Of a stretch of 41,346 bases of DNA, positions 1 through 13,005 are shown one piece after another. Below the pieces are notes generated by a model. The model did not search any database, had not been told where the DNA came from, and was given only the letters and a program-made list of their open reading frames with translations. The stretch's first letter is position 1, and each line of letters begins with the position of its first letter. Source of the DNA: Anthoceros angustus (lineage: Eukaryota; Streptophyta; Anthocerotopsida; Anthocerotales; Anthocerotaceae); contig VJWM01000357.1 of the NCBI GenBank assembly GCA_010909165.1, positions 1-41,346 on the forward strand, written 5' to 3'. The translations under genes were made by a program, and so were the position numbers.

Positions 1-30
1 GAGGTATATGGCATGTGCAACAGGAGAAGG

Positions 31-136
31 AGGGCACATATGCGGCAACGATCCCATCGACACCGGATCCCCCAGAACTCAGCGCCTTGGGCCGGATGAC
101 TGGATGGGTGACCTCCGGAAGTCCTGGTTGCACTTT
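31..136 (+). rRNA. 5S rRNA gene copy, degenerate (first in window)
   Basis: The 3' two thirds carry the 5S signature: CACCGGATCC, CTTGGGCCGGAT, then GGATGGGTGACCTCCGGAAG and GTCCTGGTTGCAC followed by a T-run. The 5' end reads AGGGCACATATGCGG instead of the expected GGGTGCGGTCATACC-like start. The ATCCCATC block is displaced and short deletions remove part of box A. Confidence 0.7.
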
Positions 137-225
137 TCATAAAATTCCTTTTATTTTAAGCTACGCCACCATAATAGCGAAATTTCATTCTAGTCTCTAT
201 ATATGTGTCGGATCAGCATGACAAA

Positions 226-386
226 ATCCGTCCTTAGTGGACTTAAATAAAATTCTTCTTCTTCTTCTTCTTCTTCTAGAGAGAGTTCTTTGCAAACTCT
301 TCTTTCCCCTTTTCGTCTCCAATTTTATGCATGCTAACAATCAGAACAACGATAATTTACTTTATTTAAGTCCACTAAGGACGATT
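226..386. repeat. MITE-like hairpin, window-first spacer copy
   Basis: This is the same element as at 16,222. The left arm at 226 is complete; the right arm ends AAGGACGATT with a base missing. Confidence 0.7.
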
Positions 387-896
387 CGCCATGGCACTCA
401 TTTGATAGAGTTACACTAAGGGCATTATGACAATTAACCGCTATTCCGAGTCTTTTGAAACTAGTCTTGAAGCACAATCAAATATCCGCAGTTGAAAAGT
501 TGAATATGTTATGCTTTATTTCCCACATTTGTTTCAAGCAACCTCCGCAATAATAGGGTCGAAAGAGAAAACCCACCCCAAAGTGAAGACCAAGTGTCGT
601 GAATAGATTGATAAACATCATGAATGCGAGGAACACAAGTGTTCTTCGCCTCAACATTTGTTGCATAAATTGACCTTTTGTGGCTTTGATGTAGCATCTA
701 TCGGGCCTCAACAGACTGAGAACACTAAGATGACAATCATCCTCATTAGGCTTGAGACAAGTGAAGATAGAGGAAGCACTTTCCAGTTTGAAACGATGCA
801 AAAACTGTAGGTCTTTAGTGGGTAAGAGAGAAGACCAGATAGGACAAATAGGTGACAACAGGTAGGCAAATAGGTAGTCAACAGGAAGTATAGCTC

Positions 897-1396
897 ACCA
901 AACCAAACCAAACCAAACCAAACCAAACCAAACCAAACCAAACCAAACCAAACCAAACCAACCAAACCAAACCAAATCCAAACCAAACCAAATAAACCAA
1001 ACCAAACCAAATAAACTAAACCAAACCAAACCAAACCAACCAAACCAAACCAAACCAAACCAACCAAACCAAACCAAACCAACCAAACTAAACCAAACCA
1101 AACCAAACCAAACCAAACCAACCAAACCAAACCAAACCAAACCAACCAAACCAAACCAAACCAACCAAACCAAACCAAACCAAACCAAACTAAACCAAAC
1201 CAAACCAAACCAAACCAAACCAAACTAAACCAAACTAACCAAACCAAACCAAACCAAACCAAACCAAACCAAACCAAACCAAACCAAACCAAACCAAACC
1301 AAACCAAACCAAACCAAACCAAACCAAACCAAACCAAACCAAACCAAACCAAACCAAACCAAACCAAACCAAACCAAACCAAACCAAACCAAACCA
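897..1396. repeat. (CCAAA)n microsatellite tract
   Basis: The tract is about 500 bp. The part from 1241 to 1396 is nearly pure pentamer; the left part is broken by four-base CCAA slips and AAATAAA variants. Confidence 0.95.
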
Positions 1397-1817
1397 AAAA
1401 ACCCTTTTTGGCACTCTACGGCCTCGCCATGCCATGATATCCGCCACGATCGCACACTCAATCCAACTTCATTCCACCTCATCAATATATAGGCCAAACA
1501 AGTTTGAGAAGATGGATTCCATGGCTATCCATATTGCTAGGTAAATCCAAGAGGCATGCCATGAGGTAGTGCAAAGCAGCATGGCGGACTCCCATATTAC
1601 AAGGTAATCAAGAGGCATGCCACGAGGCACCGCTGATCTCCAAACGAAAACCTAATATTCCGTGAACAAAATCATACTTGGAAGTAATTGTCGTGCATGA
1701 AAAGGGCCACCATCCTCGCGACCCGCGAGAAAAGAGGGGCACCGTGACGGCGAGGCCGCGCCATGTGGAGGTGGAAGCAATGTGTGAGGTATATGGCATG
1801 TGCAACAGGAGAAGGAG

Positions 1818-1921
1818 CGTGTGCGGTCATACCATCGACAACCCACTCACCCATCGAACTCAGCAAGCCTTGGGCCGGATCAAGATCGGATGGGTGACCT
1901 CCGGAAGTCCCGGCTGCACTT
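1818..1921 (+). rRNA. 5S rRNA gene copy, degenerate
   Basis: This copy has one of the better 5' ends (GTGCGGTCATACCATCGACA), but the middle is altered (ACCCACTCACCCATCGAACT instead of the GGATCCCATC block). Box C (GATGGGTGACCTCCGGAAGT) is intact apart from one missing G. A TATAT motif lies about 25 bp upstream of the estimated start. Confidence 0.7.
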
Positions 1922-2015
1922 TTCTATAAAATTCCTTTATTTTAAGCTACGCCTCATAATAGCAGTTAAATTTCATTCTAGTCTCTCTATATATGTGTCG
2001 GATGCCATGAAAAAA

Positions 2016-2174
2016 ATCCGTCCTTAGTGGACTTAAATAAAATTCTTCTTCTTCTTCTTCTTCTTCTAGAGAGAGTTCTTTGCAAACTCTCTTTCCCCTT
2101 TCGCCAATTTTATGCATGCTAACAACGTATAGAACAACGATAATTTACTTTATTTAAGTCCACTAAGGACGGAT
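2016..2174. repeat. MITE-like hairpin, spacer copy with both arms intact
   Basis: Both arms reach ATCCG and CGGAT, and the pairing is essentially perfect. Further copies with arm damage lie at 3527-3664 (left arm truncated to AGTGGACTTAAATAAA), 5136-5272, 6696-6814 (shortest middle), 8150-8283, 9721-9873, 11396-11545, 13093-13253 and 18102-18264. A well-paired copy lies at 14704-14847. Confidence 0.75.
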
Positions 2175-2736
2175 TTCCGCCATGGCACTCATTTGATAGA
2201 GTTGCTAAGGGCATTATGACACCAACGCCATTCGAGTCTCGCTTGAAACTAGTGAAGCACAATCAAATATCCGCAGTTGAAAAGTTGAATATGTTATGCC
2301 TTTATTTCCCACATTTGTTTCAAGCAACCTCCGCAATAATAGGTCAAAAGAGAAAACCCACCCCAAAGTGAAGACCAAGTCGAATAGATTGATAAACATC
2401 ATGATGGGATGAGAGGAACACAAAGTGTTCTTCGCCTCAACACCCTTGTTGCATAACTGCAAATTGACTCCTTTGTCGGCTTTGATGTAGCATCTATCGG
2501 GCCTCAATCGAGACTCGAGACCCAACACGAAGATGACCGTAATCATCCTCATTAGGCTTGAAAGACACATGGGTGCTAAGATAGAGGAAGCATGTGTCTT
2601 GACTTGGAAACGATGCAAAACTGCTTGTAGGTCTTCGCCTTAGTGGGTAAGGGAGAGAGAGACACTGTATAGGACAAATAGGTAGTCAACAACAAAAAGG
2701 TAGGCAACAGGTAGTCAAATAGGTAGGCATAGCTCA

Positions 2737-2961
2737 CCAAACCAAACCAAACCAAACCAAACCAAACCAAACCAACTCCAAACCAAACCAAACCAAACCA
2801 AACCAAACCAAACCAAACCAAACCAAACCAAACCAAACCAAACCAAACTAAACCAAACCAAACCAAACCAAAAACCAAACCAAACCAAACCAAACCAAAC
2901 CAAACCAAACCAAACCAAACCAAACCAAACCAAACCAAACCAAACCAAACCAAACCAAACC
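2737..2961. repeat. (CCAAA)n microsatellite tract
   Basis: A short tract of about 225 bp with three interruptions (AACTCC, AAACTAAAC, AAAAACC). Confidence 0.95.
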
Positions 2962-3358
2962 TGGCACTCACGGCTCGCCTTGCTATGATACATCCGCCAC
3001 GATCCGCACACTGCAATCCAACTTCATTCCACCTCATCAATATATAGGCCAAACAAGTTTGAGAAGATGGATTCCCATGGCGACTACCATATTGCTAAAA
3101 TCCAAGAGGCATGCCATGAGGTAGTGCGTCAAAAGCATGGATGGACTCCCATAAGGTAATCAAGAGGCATGCCACGAGGGCACCACGATCTCCAAACGAA
3201 AACCTAATATTCCGGAACAAAATCATACTTGGAAGTAAGTCGCATGAAAAGGCCACCATCCCCGCGACCGCCCGCGAGGGAGGCACCGTGACGGCGAGGG
3301 GTGCGCGTGTGGAGGGTGGAAGCAATGTGTGAGGTATATGGCATGTGCAAGGAGAAGG

Positions 3359-3451
3359 AGCGCAGCGGTCATAGGCAACGAAAGGATCCCATCAACCGAG
3401 AACGCCTGGATCAAGATCGATGGGTGACCTCCCGAAGTCCTGGTCGCACTT
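3359..3451 (+). rRNA. 5S rRNA gene copy, strongly degenerate
   Basis: GCAGCGGTCATAGGCAACG, AGGATCCCATC and ATCGATGGGTGACCTCCCGA can be recognised. Most of the box A / loop region is missing (CGAGAACGCCTGGATC), so the copy is about 25 bases short of the usual 119-121. Confidence 0.6.
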
Positions 3452-4136
3452 TTCTATAAAATTCATTTTAAGCTACGCCACCATAATAGCGATTTCTTCA
3501 GTCTCATATATGTGTGCCACATGTTACAGTGGACTTAAATAAAATTCTTCTTCTTCTTCTTCTTCTTCTAGAGAGGTTTGCAAACTCTTCTTGTCTCCAA
3601 TTTTATGCATGCTAACAATGATAGAACTTACAATTTACTTTATTTAAGTCCACTAAGGACTGATTCAGGCACTCATTTGATAGAGTTATAACATTATGAC
3701 TTAACCGCTATTCTTTCGCTTGAAATCTAGTGTGAAGCACAATCAAATATCGCAGTTGAAAGTTGAATATGGCTATTTACATTTGTTTCAAGCAACCTCC
3801 GCTAATGGGTCAGAAAAGAGTCACCCCAAAGTGAAGACCAAGTCATTTGATAGATTGATCATCATGAATGGGACAGAGGAACACAAAGTGTTCTTCTCAA
3901 CACTTGTTGCATAATGTGATCCTTTGTCGGCTTTGATGTAGCAAGCCTCAATCCGAGATGGAGACAAATAAAGATGACTAATCATCCTCATTACTTGAAA
4001 GACACATCTAAGATAGAGAAACATGTGTTTCACTTGAAGATAAAACCGCTTGTATCTTCGCATAAAGAGAAGACATAACAAATAGTAGTCAACAACAAAA
4101 AAGGTAGGCAATGTAGTCAAATGGTAGGCATAGCTC

Positions 4137-4587
4137 ACCAAACCAAACCAAACCCCAAACCAAACCACCACTCTCCAAACCAAACCAAACCAAACCCCAA
4201 ACTAAACCAAACCACCAAACCAAACCAAACCCTCTCCAAACCAAACTCCAAACTCACCAAACCAAACCAAACCTCACCAAACCAAACTCCAAACCAAACC
4301 CCAAACTAAACCAAACCCCAAACTCTCCAAACTAAACCAAACTAAACCAAACTCAAATCAAACAAACCAAACAAACCAACCAAACCAAACCAACTCCAAA
4401 CCAAACCAAACCAAACCAAACCAAACCAAACCAAACCAAACCAAACCAAACCAAACCAAACCAAACCAAACCAACCAAACCAAACTAAACTAAACTAAAC
4501 CAAACCAAACCAAACCAAACCAAACCAAACCAAACCAAACCAAACCAAACCAAACCAAACCAAACCAAACTAAACCAAACCAAACCC
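4137..4587. repeat. (CCAAA)n microsatellite tract
   Basis: The left 250 bp are heavily interrupted (CCCCAAAC, CTCTCCAAAC, CTCACC). The right 190 bp are almost pure. Confidence 0.95.
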
Positions 4588-4965
4588 TTTTTGGCACCAC
4601 GGCCGCCTAAGTGCCATGATACATCACGATCTCACATTAATCCAACTTCATTCCACCTCATCAATATATAGGCCAAACAAGTTTGGAAAGATGGATTCCA
4701 TGGCATCACCATATTGCTAGGTAAATCCAAGAGGCATGCCATGAGGTAGTGCAAAAAAAAGATGGCGACCCCATATTACAAGGTAATCAAGAGGCATGCC
4801 ACGAGGGCACTGATCTCCAAACGAAAACCTAATATTCCAAAGAACAAAATCATACTTGGAAGTAATTGTCGGGCATGAAAAAGGCCACCATCCTGCGACC
4901 GCGAGAGAACCGTGACGGCGAGGCCGCGTGGAGGCAATGTGAGGTATATGTGCAACAGAGAAGGA

Positions 4966-5056
4966 GCGCAGGTACCATGCAACGACACGATCCCATCAAC
5001 CGCTAAGCCTTGGATCGGATCGGGATGGGTGACCTCCGAAGTCCTCCGCACCCTTT
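4966..5056 (+). rRNA. 5S rRNA gene copy, strongly degenerate
   Basis: GCAGGTACCATGCAACGACA, GATCCCATCAACCGCTAAGC and GGGATGGGTGACCTCCGAAG are present. Deletions remove the 3' stem (GTCCTCCGCACCC) and part of box A. The usual T-run is reduced to CCCTTTC. Confidence 0.6.
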
Positions 5057-5711
5057 CAAAAAATTTTTATTTTTACCGCCTCATAATAGCGCTTTCATTC
5101 TAGTCTCTATATATGTGTCGGATCACATGACAAAAATCCGTCCTTAGTGGACTTAAATTCTTCTTCTTCTTCCTTCTAGAGAGTTCGCAAACTCTTCTTT
5201 CGTCTCCAATTTTTATGCATAACAACCGCAGAACAACTCAATTTACTTTATTTAAGTCCACTAAGGACGGATTTCGCCATGGCACTCATTTGATAGAGTT
5301 ACACTGTCATATGACAAACTTATTCTAGTCTCTTTTGAAACTAGTCTGTGAAGCACAATCAAATATCCGTTTGAAAAGTTGAATATGTTATCTCTTATTT
5401 CACATTTGTTTCGCAATCCCGCAATTCGTGAGAGCCCACCCCAAAGTGAAGACCGTCGTCAGAATAGATTGATAAACATTTCATGAATGTAGGAACACTT
5501 CTCCTCAACTTTGTTGATCTCAAATATTTTCCGGGCTTTATGAAGCATTCATCGTCTCGAGACTATGAGACAGACGACCCAATCATCCTCATTAGGCTTG
5601 AAAGACACATCCCTGAGAGGAGTCCTTAAACGATCAAAAAGTGTGGTCTTCTCAGAGAGAGGAGACCATACATATAGTCAACAACGGAGGCAAATATGTC
5701 TGGTAGGCTTG

Positions 5712-6134
5712 AACCCCCCCCAAACCCCCCCCTCCAAACCAAACCCCCCAAACTCCAAACCCTCAACCCCAAACCAAACCAAACCAAACTCCAACCAAAC
5801 CAAACCAAACTTCCAAATCCAAACCAAACCAAACCAAACCAAACCAAACTCACCAAACCAAACCAAACTAAACCAAACCAAACCAAACCAAACCAAATAC
5901 AAACCAAACCAAACCAAACCAAACCAAACTAAACCAAACTAAACCAACCAAACCAAATCCAAACCAAACTAAACCAAACCAAACCAAACCAAACCAAACC
6001 AAACCAAACCAAACTAAACCAAACCAACCAAACCAAACCAAACCAAACCAAACCAAACTAAACCAAACCAAACCAAACCAAACCAAACCAAACCAAACCA
6101 AACCAAACTAAACCAAACCAAACCAAACCAAACC
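5712..6134. repeat. (CCAAA)n tract with C-rich left edge
   Basis: The tract begins with runs of 7-9 C (CCCCCCCCAAACCCCCCCC) and grades into pure pentamer to the right. Confidence 0.95.
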
Positions 6135-6532
6135 CCTTTTTGGCACCCACGCCTCGCCAAGTGCCATGACATCCGCCACGATCCACACTCCGCAATCCAA
6201 CTTCATTCCACCTCATCAATATATAGGCCAAACAAGTTTGAGAAGATGGATTCCATGGCATCACCATATTGCTAGGTAAATCCAAGAGGCATGCCATGAG
6301 GTAGTGCAAGCATGGACTCCATATTACAAAATCAAGAGGCATGCCACGGGCACCGATCTCCAAACGAAAACCTAATATTCCATGAACAAAATCATACTTG
6401 GAAGTAATTGTCGCATGAAGGGCCACCATCCCCCGCGACCCGCGCGAGAAAAGAGGGCACCGTGACGCGGCGGGGCGCGCGCTGGTGGAGGGTGGAAGCA
6501 ATGTGTGAGGTATATGGCATGCAACAGAGAAT

Positions 6533-6620
6533 GGGTGCGCATACAGGCAACGACACCGGATCCCATCAACTCAGTTAAGCTGGCCGGATCAAGATGGATA
6601 TGACCTCAAGTCCTGGCACT
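6533..6620 (+). rRNA. 5S rRNA gene copy, strongly degenerate
   Basis: This is the only copy that shows a GGGTGCG start (GGGTGCGCATACAGG). ACCGGATCCCATCAACTCAG and TTAAGCTGGCCGGATCAAGA follow. Box C is reduced to GGATATGACCTCAAGTCC, and the 3' end lacks both the T-run and most of the closing stem. Confidence 0.6.
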
Positions 6621-7205
6621 ATAAAATTTTTATTTTAAATTCTCTCATAATAGTGCTTAAATTTCATTCTAGTCTCTATATATGTGCCGGATCAAATCCG
6701 TCCTTAGTGGACTTAAATCTTCTTCTTCTTCTTCTTCTAGATCGCATTCTTCTCTCCAATTTTATGCATGCTTCTCACAGAACCTCTTTACTTTATTTAA
6801 GTCCACTAAGGACTCCGGCACTCATTTGATAGAGTTACAAAGGCATTATGACAAATTATTCTATCTCTCGCTACTAGGGCACAATCAAATATCCGTTGTT
6901 GAGAGTTGAATCTGATTTCCCATTTGTTAAGCAACTGCCTTTTGAGAGCCCACTGAAGACCAAGTGCCATAGAATAAATTGAAGTTGGAACGTGTTCGGC
7001 CTCAATTGTTGCATAACTTATTCATTGTCTGCTTTATTCATCTCAATTAGTGAGCAACACAAGATGACAAATCATCCTCATTAGGCTTGAAAGACACTGC
7101 AAGATAGAGAATACATGTTTCTGGGAGAAACAAAACCCATTCTCACTGTTAAAGAGAGGAGACCTAGCAAATTGTCACTGGTAGGCTGGTAGTCTACATA
7201 GCTCA

Positions 7206-7603
7206 CCCCCCTCCCTCCCCAAACCCCCTCCAAATTCACCTCCCTCATTCTTCCACCCTCTCTCCCTCCCCAAACCAAACTTCCACCAAACCCCAAACCA
7301 AACCAACCCCAAACCAAACCAAACCTTCCACCCCAAACTCCAAACCAAACCAACCAAACCAAACCAAACCCTAAACCACCAAACCAAACCAAACCAAACT
7401 AAACCAAACCAAACCAAACCAAACCAAACTAAACCAACCAAACCAAACCAAACTAAACCAAACCAAACCAAACCAACCAAACCAAACCAAACCAAACCAA
7501 ACCAAACCAAACCAAACCAAACCAAACCAAACCAAACCAAACCAAACCAAACCAAACCAAACCAAACCAAACCAAACCAAACCAACCAAACCAAACTAAA
7601 CCC
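7206..7603. repeat. (CCAAA)n tract with C/CT-rich left edge
   Basis: Positions 7206-7270 are CCCTCCC-rich with only occasional CCAAA. Positions 7480-7583 are pure pentamer. Confidence 0.95.
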
Positions 7604-7990
7604 TTTTTTTCTACTACCGCCTGCCATGATACATCCGCCACGATCCGCACACGCAATCCAACTTCATTCCACCTCATCAATATAGGCCAAACAAGTTTGG
7701 AGAAGATGGATTCCTCATGGCATTACCATATTGCTAGGTAAATCCAAGAGGCATGCCATGAGGTAGTGCAAAAAAAGCATGGACTCATATTACAAGGTAA
7801 TCAAGAGGCATGCCGAGGGCACCGCTGATCTCCAAACGAAAACCTAATATTCCGGAACAAAATCATACTTGGAAGTAATTGTCGTGCATGAAAAAGGCCA
7901 CCATCCTCGACCGCCGCGAGAAAGAGGGGCACCGTGACGCAGGCGGGGCGCATGTGAGGGTGGAAGCAGTGGCGGGTGCAATGAGAAGGA

Positions 7991-8070
7991 GCTGCAGCGG
8001 TGTGGCAACGACACCGATCCCAGAACTCCGCAGACTTGGCCATATCGGATGGTGACCTCCAAGTCCCGCT
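7991..8070 (+). rRNA. 5S rRNA gene copy, fragmentary
   Basis: At about 80 bases this is the shortest copy. ACACCGATCCCAGAACTCCG, CTTGGCCATATCGGAT and GGTGACCTCCAAGTCCCG are recognisable. Several stems cannot form. Confidence 0.55.
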
Positions 8071-8720
8071 TCTATAAAAATTTTAAGACGCCACCATAAT
8101 AGCGCTTAAATTTCAAGTCTTCTATATATGTGTCAATGCCATGACAAAATCACCTTAGTGGACTTAAATAAACTTCTTCTTCAGAGAGTTCTTTGCAAAC
8201 TCTTCTTCCCCTTTATCTCCAATTTATGCATGCTAACAATGCAGAACAACGACAATTTACTTTATTTAAGTCCACTAAGATGATTTCATGGCACTCTTGA
8301 TGTGAGTTACAAGGGCATTAAGACACAATCATTAGTGCCTGAAACTAGTCTTCACAATCAAATATCCGCTTGATTGAATATGTTATTTTATTTCACATTT
8401 GTTTCAAGCAACCTCCTAATACAGCACCCCAAAGTGAAGACCAAGCTCAGAATAGATTGATAAACATCATGAATTTACACTCTTCCTCAACAGTGCATAA
8501 TCCGCAAATTCCCTTTCGGCTTTGATTCCATCTATGTAATAGTGAGACCCAACAAAGATGACCCGTAATCATCCTCATTAGGCTTGAAAGACACATGGGT
8601 CAAGATAGAGAGGAAGCACAAACCGCACTTCGATGCACTGCACACTTAGTGGGTAAGAGAGAGAGGAGACCTCAAATGGTAGTCAACGGTAGGCAAATAG
8701 GTAGTCAAATATTAGCTCAC

Positions 8721-9173
8721 CCCAAACCAAACCCCCCAACCATAAACCAAACCCCCCAAACCCAAACCAAACCCAAACCAAACCAAACCACTCCCCACTT
8801 CCAAATCCAAACCACCCTCACCCTCCTCCCCAAACCAAACCAAACTCCCCCCAAACCAAACCAAACCAAACCAAACCAAACCCAAACCAAACCAAACCAA
8901 ACCAAACCAAACCAAACCAAACCAAACCAAACCAAACCAACCAAACCAAACCAAACCAAACCAAACCAAACCAAACCAAACCAAACTAAACCAAACCAAA
9001 CCAACCAAACCAAACCAAACCAAACCAAACCAAACCAAACCAAACCAAACTAAACCAAACCAAACCAAACCAAACTAAACCAAACCAAACCAAACCAAAC
9101 CAAACCAAACCAAACCAAACTAAACCAAACCAAACCAAACTAAACCAAACCAAACTAAACCAAACTAAACCCC
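8721..9173. repeat. (CCAAA)n tract with C-rich left edge
   Basis: CCCCAAACC and CCCTCCTCCCC variants fill 8721-8855; uniform pentamer with CTAAA variants continues to 9173. Confidence 0.95.
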
Positions 9174-9546
9174 TTACACTGCCGGCTGCCATGATACATC
9201 CGCCACATCCACAGCAATCCAACTTCATTCCACCTCATCAATATATAGGCCAAACAAGTTTGGAAGATGGATTCTGGCGTATCACCATATTGCTAGGTAA
9301 ATCCAAGAGGCATGCCATGAGGTAGTGCAGCAAGATGGACTCTATTACAAGGTAAATCAAGAGGCATGCCACGAGGGCACCGCTGATTCCAAACGAAAAC
9401 CTAATATTCCGTGAACAAAATCATACTTGGAAGTAATTGTCGCACGGGCCACCATCCCGCGACCGCCCTGAGAAAAGAGGGGCACCGTGACGGCGAGCGC
9501 GCTGTGAGGGTGGAAGCAATGTGTGAGGCATGCAACAGGAGAAGGA

Positions 9547-9633
9547 GCGTGCGGCGTCCAGGCAACGACACCGGATCCCATCAGACCTTGGGCCGGATCG
9601 ATCGGGATGGGTGACCAAGTCCTGTCGCACTTT
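9547..9633 (+). rRNA. 5S rRNA gene copy, strongly degenerate
   Basis: GTGCGGCGTCCAGGCAACGA, CACCGGATCCCATCAGACC and CGGGATGGGTGACCAAGTCC are visible. The box A segment (AGTTAAGCG) is deleted outright, so internal polymerase III promotion would be lost if the sequence is accurate. Confidence 0.6.
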
Positions 9634-10330
9634 TTCTATAAAATTCTTTTATTTTTGTTACCATCATAATAGCAGCTAAATTTCATTCTAGTCTCTCTAT
9701 ATTTGATCAGCATGACAAAAATCCGTCCTTAGTGGACTTAAATAAAATTCTTCTTCTTCTTCTTCTTCTTCTAGAGAGAGTTCTTGCAAACTCTTCTTTC
9801 CCTTTTCGTCTCCAATTTTATGCATGCCAACATAGAACAACGCAATTTACTTTATTTAAGTCCACTAAGGATTTGATTCCATGGCACTATTTGATAGAGT
9901 TACACCAAGGGCATTATGACAAACCGCTATTCGAGTCTCTGAAACTAGTGTTTTCAAATGCAGTTGAAAAGGAATATGTTATGCCTTATTTCCACATTTG
10001 TTTCAAGCAACCTCCAATAATTGAAAAGAGAAAACCCACCCCAAAGTGAAGATCGATAGATTGATAAACATCATGAATGGGACAGAGGAACAAAGTGTTC
10101 TTACCTCAACACCCTTGTTGCATAACTGCAAATTGACCTTGTCGCTTTGGATGATATCTATCGCCCCAAGAGAGAGTAACACAAGATGACAATCATCCCC
10201 ATAGTTGAAAGACACATGGGTGCAAGATAGAGAGGAAGCACAATCCAAACGATGAAAAACTGCTTGCTTAGTGGGTAAGGGAGAGAAAACCTTAACAAAT
10301 GTAGTCAACAACAGTGTTAGTCTAGGCATC

Positions 10331-10818
10331 CCCTCCAAACCAAACCAAACCAAACCCCCCAAACCAAACCAAACTCCAAACCAAACCAAACCAAACCAAA
10401 CCAAACCCCCCAAACCAAACCAAACCAAACCAAACCAAACTCCAAACTCCAAACCTCCAAACTAAACCAAACCAAACCCAAACCAAACCAAACCAAACCA
10501 AACCAAACCAAACCAAACCAAACCAAACCAAACCAAACCAAACCAAACTAAACCAAACCAAACCAAGTAAACCAAACTAAACCAAACCAAACCAAACCAA
10601 ACCAAACCAAACCAAACCAAACCAAACCAAACCAAACCAACCAAACCAAACCAAACCAAACCAAACCAAACCAAACCAAACCAAACCAAACTAAACCAAA
10701 CCAAACCAAACCAAACCAAACCAAACCAAACTAAACCAAACCAAACCAAACCAAACCAAACCAAACTAAACCAAACCAAACCAACCAAACCAAACCAAAC
10801 CAAACCAAACCAAACCCC
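10331..10818. repeat. (CCAAA)n tract
   Basis: CCCCCCAAACC and CTCCAAACCTCC variants fill the first 130 bp, followed by about 350 bp of nearly pure pentamer. Confidence 0.95.
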
Positions 10819-11220
10819 TTTTTGGCACTCTACGCCCATGCCATGATACATCCGCCACGATCCGCACACCGCAATCCAACTTCATTCCACCTCATCAATA
10901 TATAGGCCAAACAAGTTTGGAGAAGATGGATTCCCATGGCATCACCATATTGCTAGGTAAATCCAAGAGGCATGCCATGAGGTAAAAGTAAAAGCATGGC
11001 GGACTCCCATATTAAGGTAATCAAGAGGCATGCCACGAGGGCACCACGATCTCCAAACGAAAACCTAATATTCCGTGAACAAAATCATACTTGGAAGTAA
11101 TTGTCGGCATGAAAAGGGCCACCATCCCTGCGACCGCGCGAAAGAGGGGCACCGTGATGGCGAGGCCGCGCGTGGAGGTGGAAGCAATGTGAGGTATATG
11201 GCATGTGCAACAGGAGAAGG

Positions 11221-11313
11221 AGCGTGCTCATAGTGGGCAACGACACCGGATCCCATCGAACTCACAAGCGCGGATCAAGATCGGGATGGGTGACCTCCCA
11301 AGTCCCGCACTTT
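11221..11313 (+). rRNA. 5S rRNA gene copy, degenerate
   Basis: The sequence reads GCGTGCTCATAGTGGGCAAC, GACACCGGATCCCATCGAAC, CACAAGCGCGGATCAAGATC, GGGATGGGTGACCTCCCAAG, then a short 3' end with a TTTT stop. Box A is shortened. Confidence 0.65.
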
Positions 11314-12049
11314 TCTATAAAAATTCTTTTATTTAAGTTACCACCTCATAATAGTTAAATTTCATTCTAGTCTCTATATATGTGTGTTATGAAAAATCCG
11401 TCTTAGTGGACTTAAAAAATTCTTCTTCTTCTTCTTCTCTTCTAGAGAGTTCTTTGCAAACTCTTTTCCCCTTTTCGGCTCCAATTTTATGCATGCTAAC
11501 AAGACAGAACAACGACAATTTACTTTATTTAAGTCCACTATGACGATGGCACTCATTTGATAGAGTTACACTATCATTATGACAATTAACCGCTATTCGA
11601 GTCTCGCTGAAACTAGTCTTGCACAATCAAATATCCGGCAGTTGAAAAGTTGAATATGTTGCCTCTTATTTTCACATTTGTTTCAACCTCCCGCAATAGG
11701 GCCGAAAAGAGCCCACCCCAAAGTGAAGACCAAGCCGAATAGATTGATAAACATCATGAATGATGAGGAACACAAAGTGTTTGGCCTCAACACCCTTGTT
11801 GCATAATCAATTTGACTCCTTTGCCGGCTTGGATGAGCCCATCGCCTCAAAGAGAGAGACCCAACACTAAGATGACCAAATCATCCTCATTAGTTTGAAA
11901 GACACATGGGTGCAAGATGAGAAAGCAGTGTTTCCTTGACTTGGAAACGATTAAAAACTGCTTGTGGTCTCAAGTGGGTAAGAGAGAGGAGACCATAGGA
12001 CAAATAGGTAGTCAACAACGGTAGGCAAATAGGTAGTCAACAGGTAGCT

Positions 12050-12503
12050 CACCATACCACTCCAAACCCCAAACCAAACCAAACCCCCCAAACCAAACCA
12101 AACCCCAAACTCCCCAAACCAAACCAAACCAAACCAAACCAAACCAAACCAAACTAAACCAAATCAAACCAAACCAAACCCAACCAAACCAAACCAAACC
12201 AAACCAAACCAAACCAAACTAAACCAAACCAAACCAAACCAAACCAAACCAACCAAACCAAACCAAAAACCAAACCAAACCAAACCAAACTAAACCAAAC
12301 CAAACCAACAAACAAACCAAACCAAACTAAACCAAACCAAACCAAACCAAACCAAACCAAACCAAACCAAACCAAACCAACAAACAAACTAAACCAAACC
12401 AAACCAAACTAAACCAAACCAAACCAAACCAAACCAAACCAAACCAAACCAAACCAAACTAAACAAACCAACAAACCAAACCAAACCAAACCAAACCAAA
12501 CCC
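12050..12503. repeat. (CCAAA)n tract with AACAAAC variants
   Basis: The C-rich left edge gives way to pentamer. AACAAACAAACC variants occur at about 12,307, 12,378 and 12,464, suggesting short internal duplications. Confidence 0.95.
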
Positions 12504-12908
12504 TTGGCACCCACGGCTGGATACATCCACGATCCGCACACTGCAATCCAACTTCATTCCACCTCATCAATATATAGGCCAAACAAGTTTGAGAAGATGG
12601 ATTCCATGGCGATCACCATATTGCTAGGTAAATCCAAGAGGCATGCCATGAGGTAGTGCAGTCAAAAGCAGCATGGCGGACTCCATATTACAAGGTAAAT
12701 CAAGAGGCATGCCACGAGGGCACACGATCTCCAAACGAAAACCTAATATTCCATGAACAAAATCATACTTGGAAGTAATTGTCGCATGAAAAGGGCCACC
12801 ATCCCCTGCGACCGCCGCGAGAAAAGAGGGGCACCGTGACGTGCGAGCCGCGCGCGGTGTGGAGGGTGGAAGCAATGTGAGGTATATGGCATGTGCAACA
12901 GGAGAAGG

Positions 12909-13005
12909 ATGGCGCGGTCACCAGGGCAACGACACCGGATCCCATGAACTGCAGAAGCGCCTTGGGCCGGATCAGACATGGGACCTCTCCTGGTGCTGCA
13001 CCCTT
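12909..13005 (+). rRNA. 5S rRNA gene copy, degenerate
   Basis: The 3' stem is good (TCCTGGTGCTGCACCC plus TTTT) and so is the middle (CACCGGATCCCATGAACTGC, CTTGGGCCGGATCAG). Box C is broken: ACATGGGACCTC replaces GGGATGGGTGACCTCC. Confidence 0.65.

Noticed and set aside
708-1397. Long - strand open frames made of VWFGL repeats (and + strand NQTKP repeats) in every tract
   Set aside because: They are translations of (CCAAA)n. A pentamer repeat without stop codons is open in many frames; codon use, conservation and start signals give no support for a protein.
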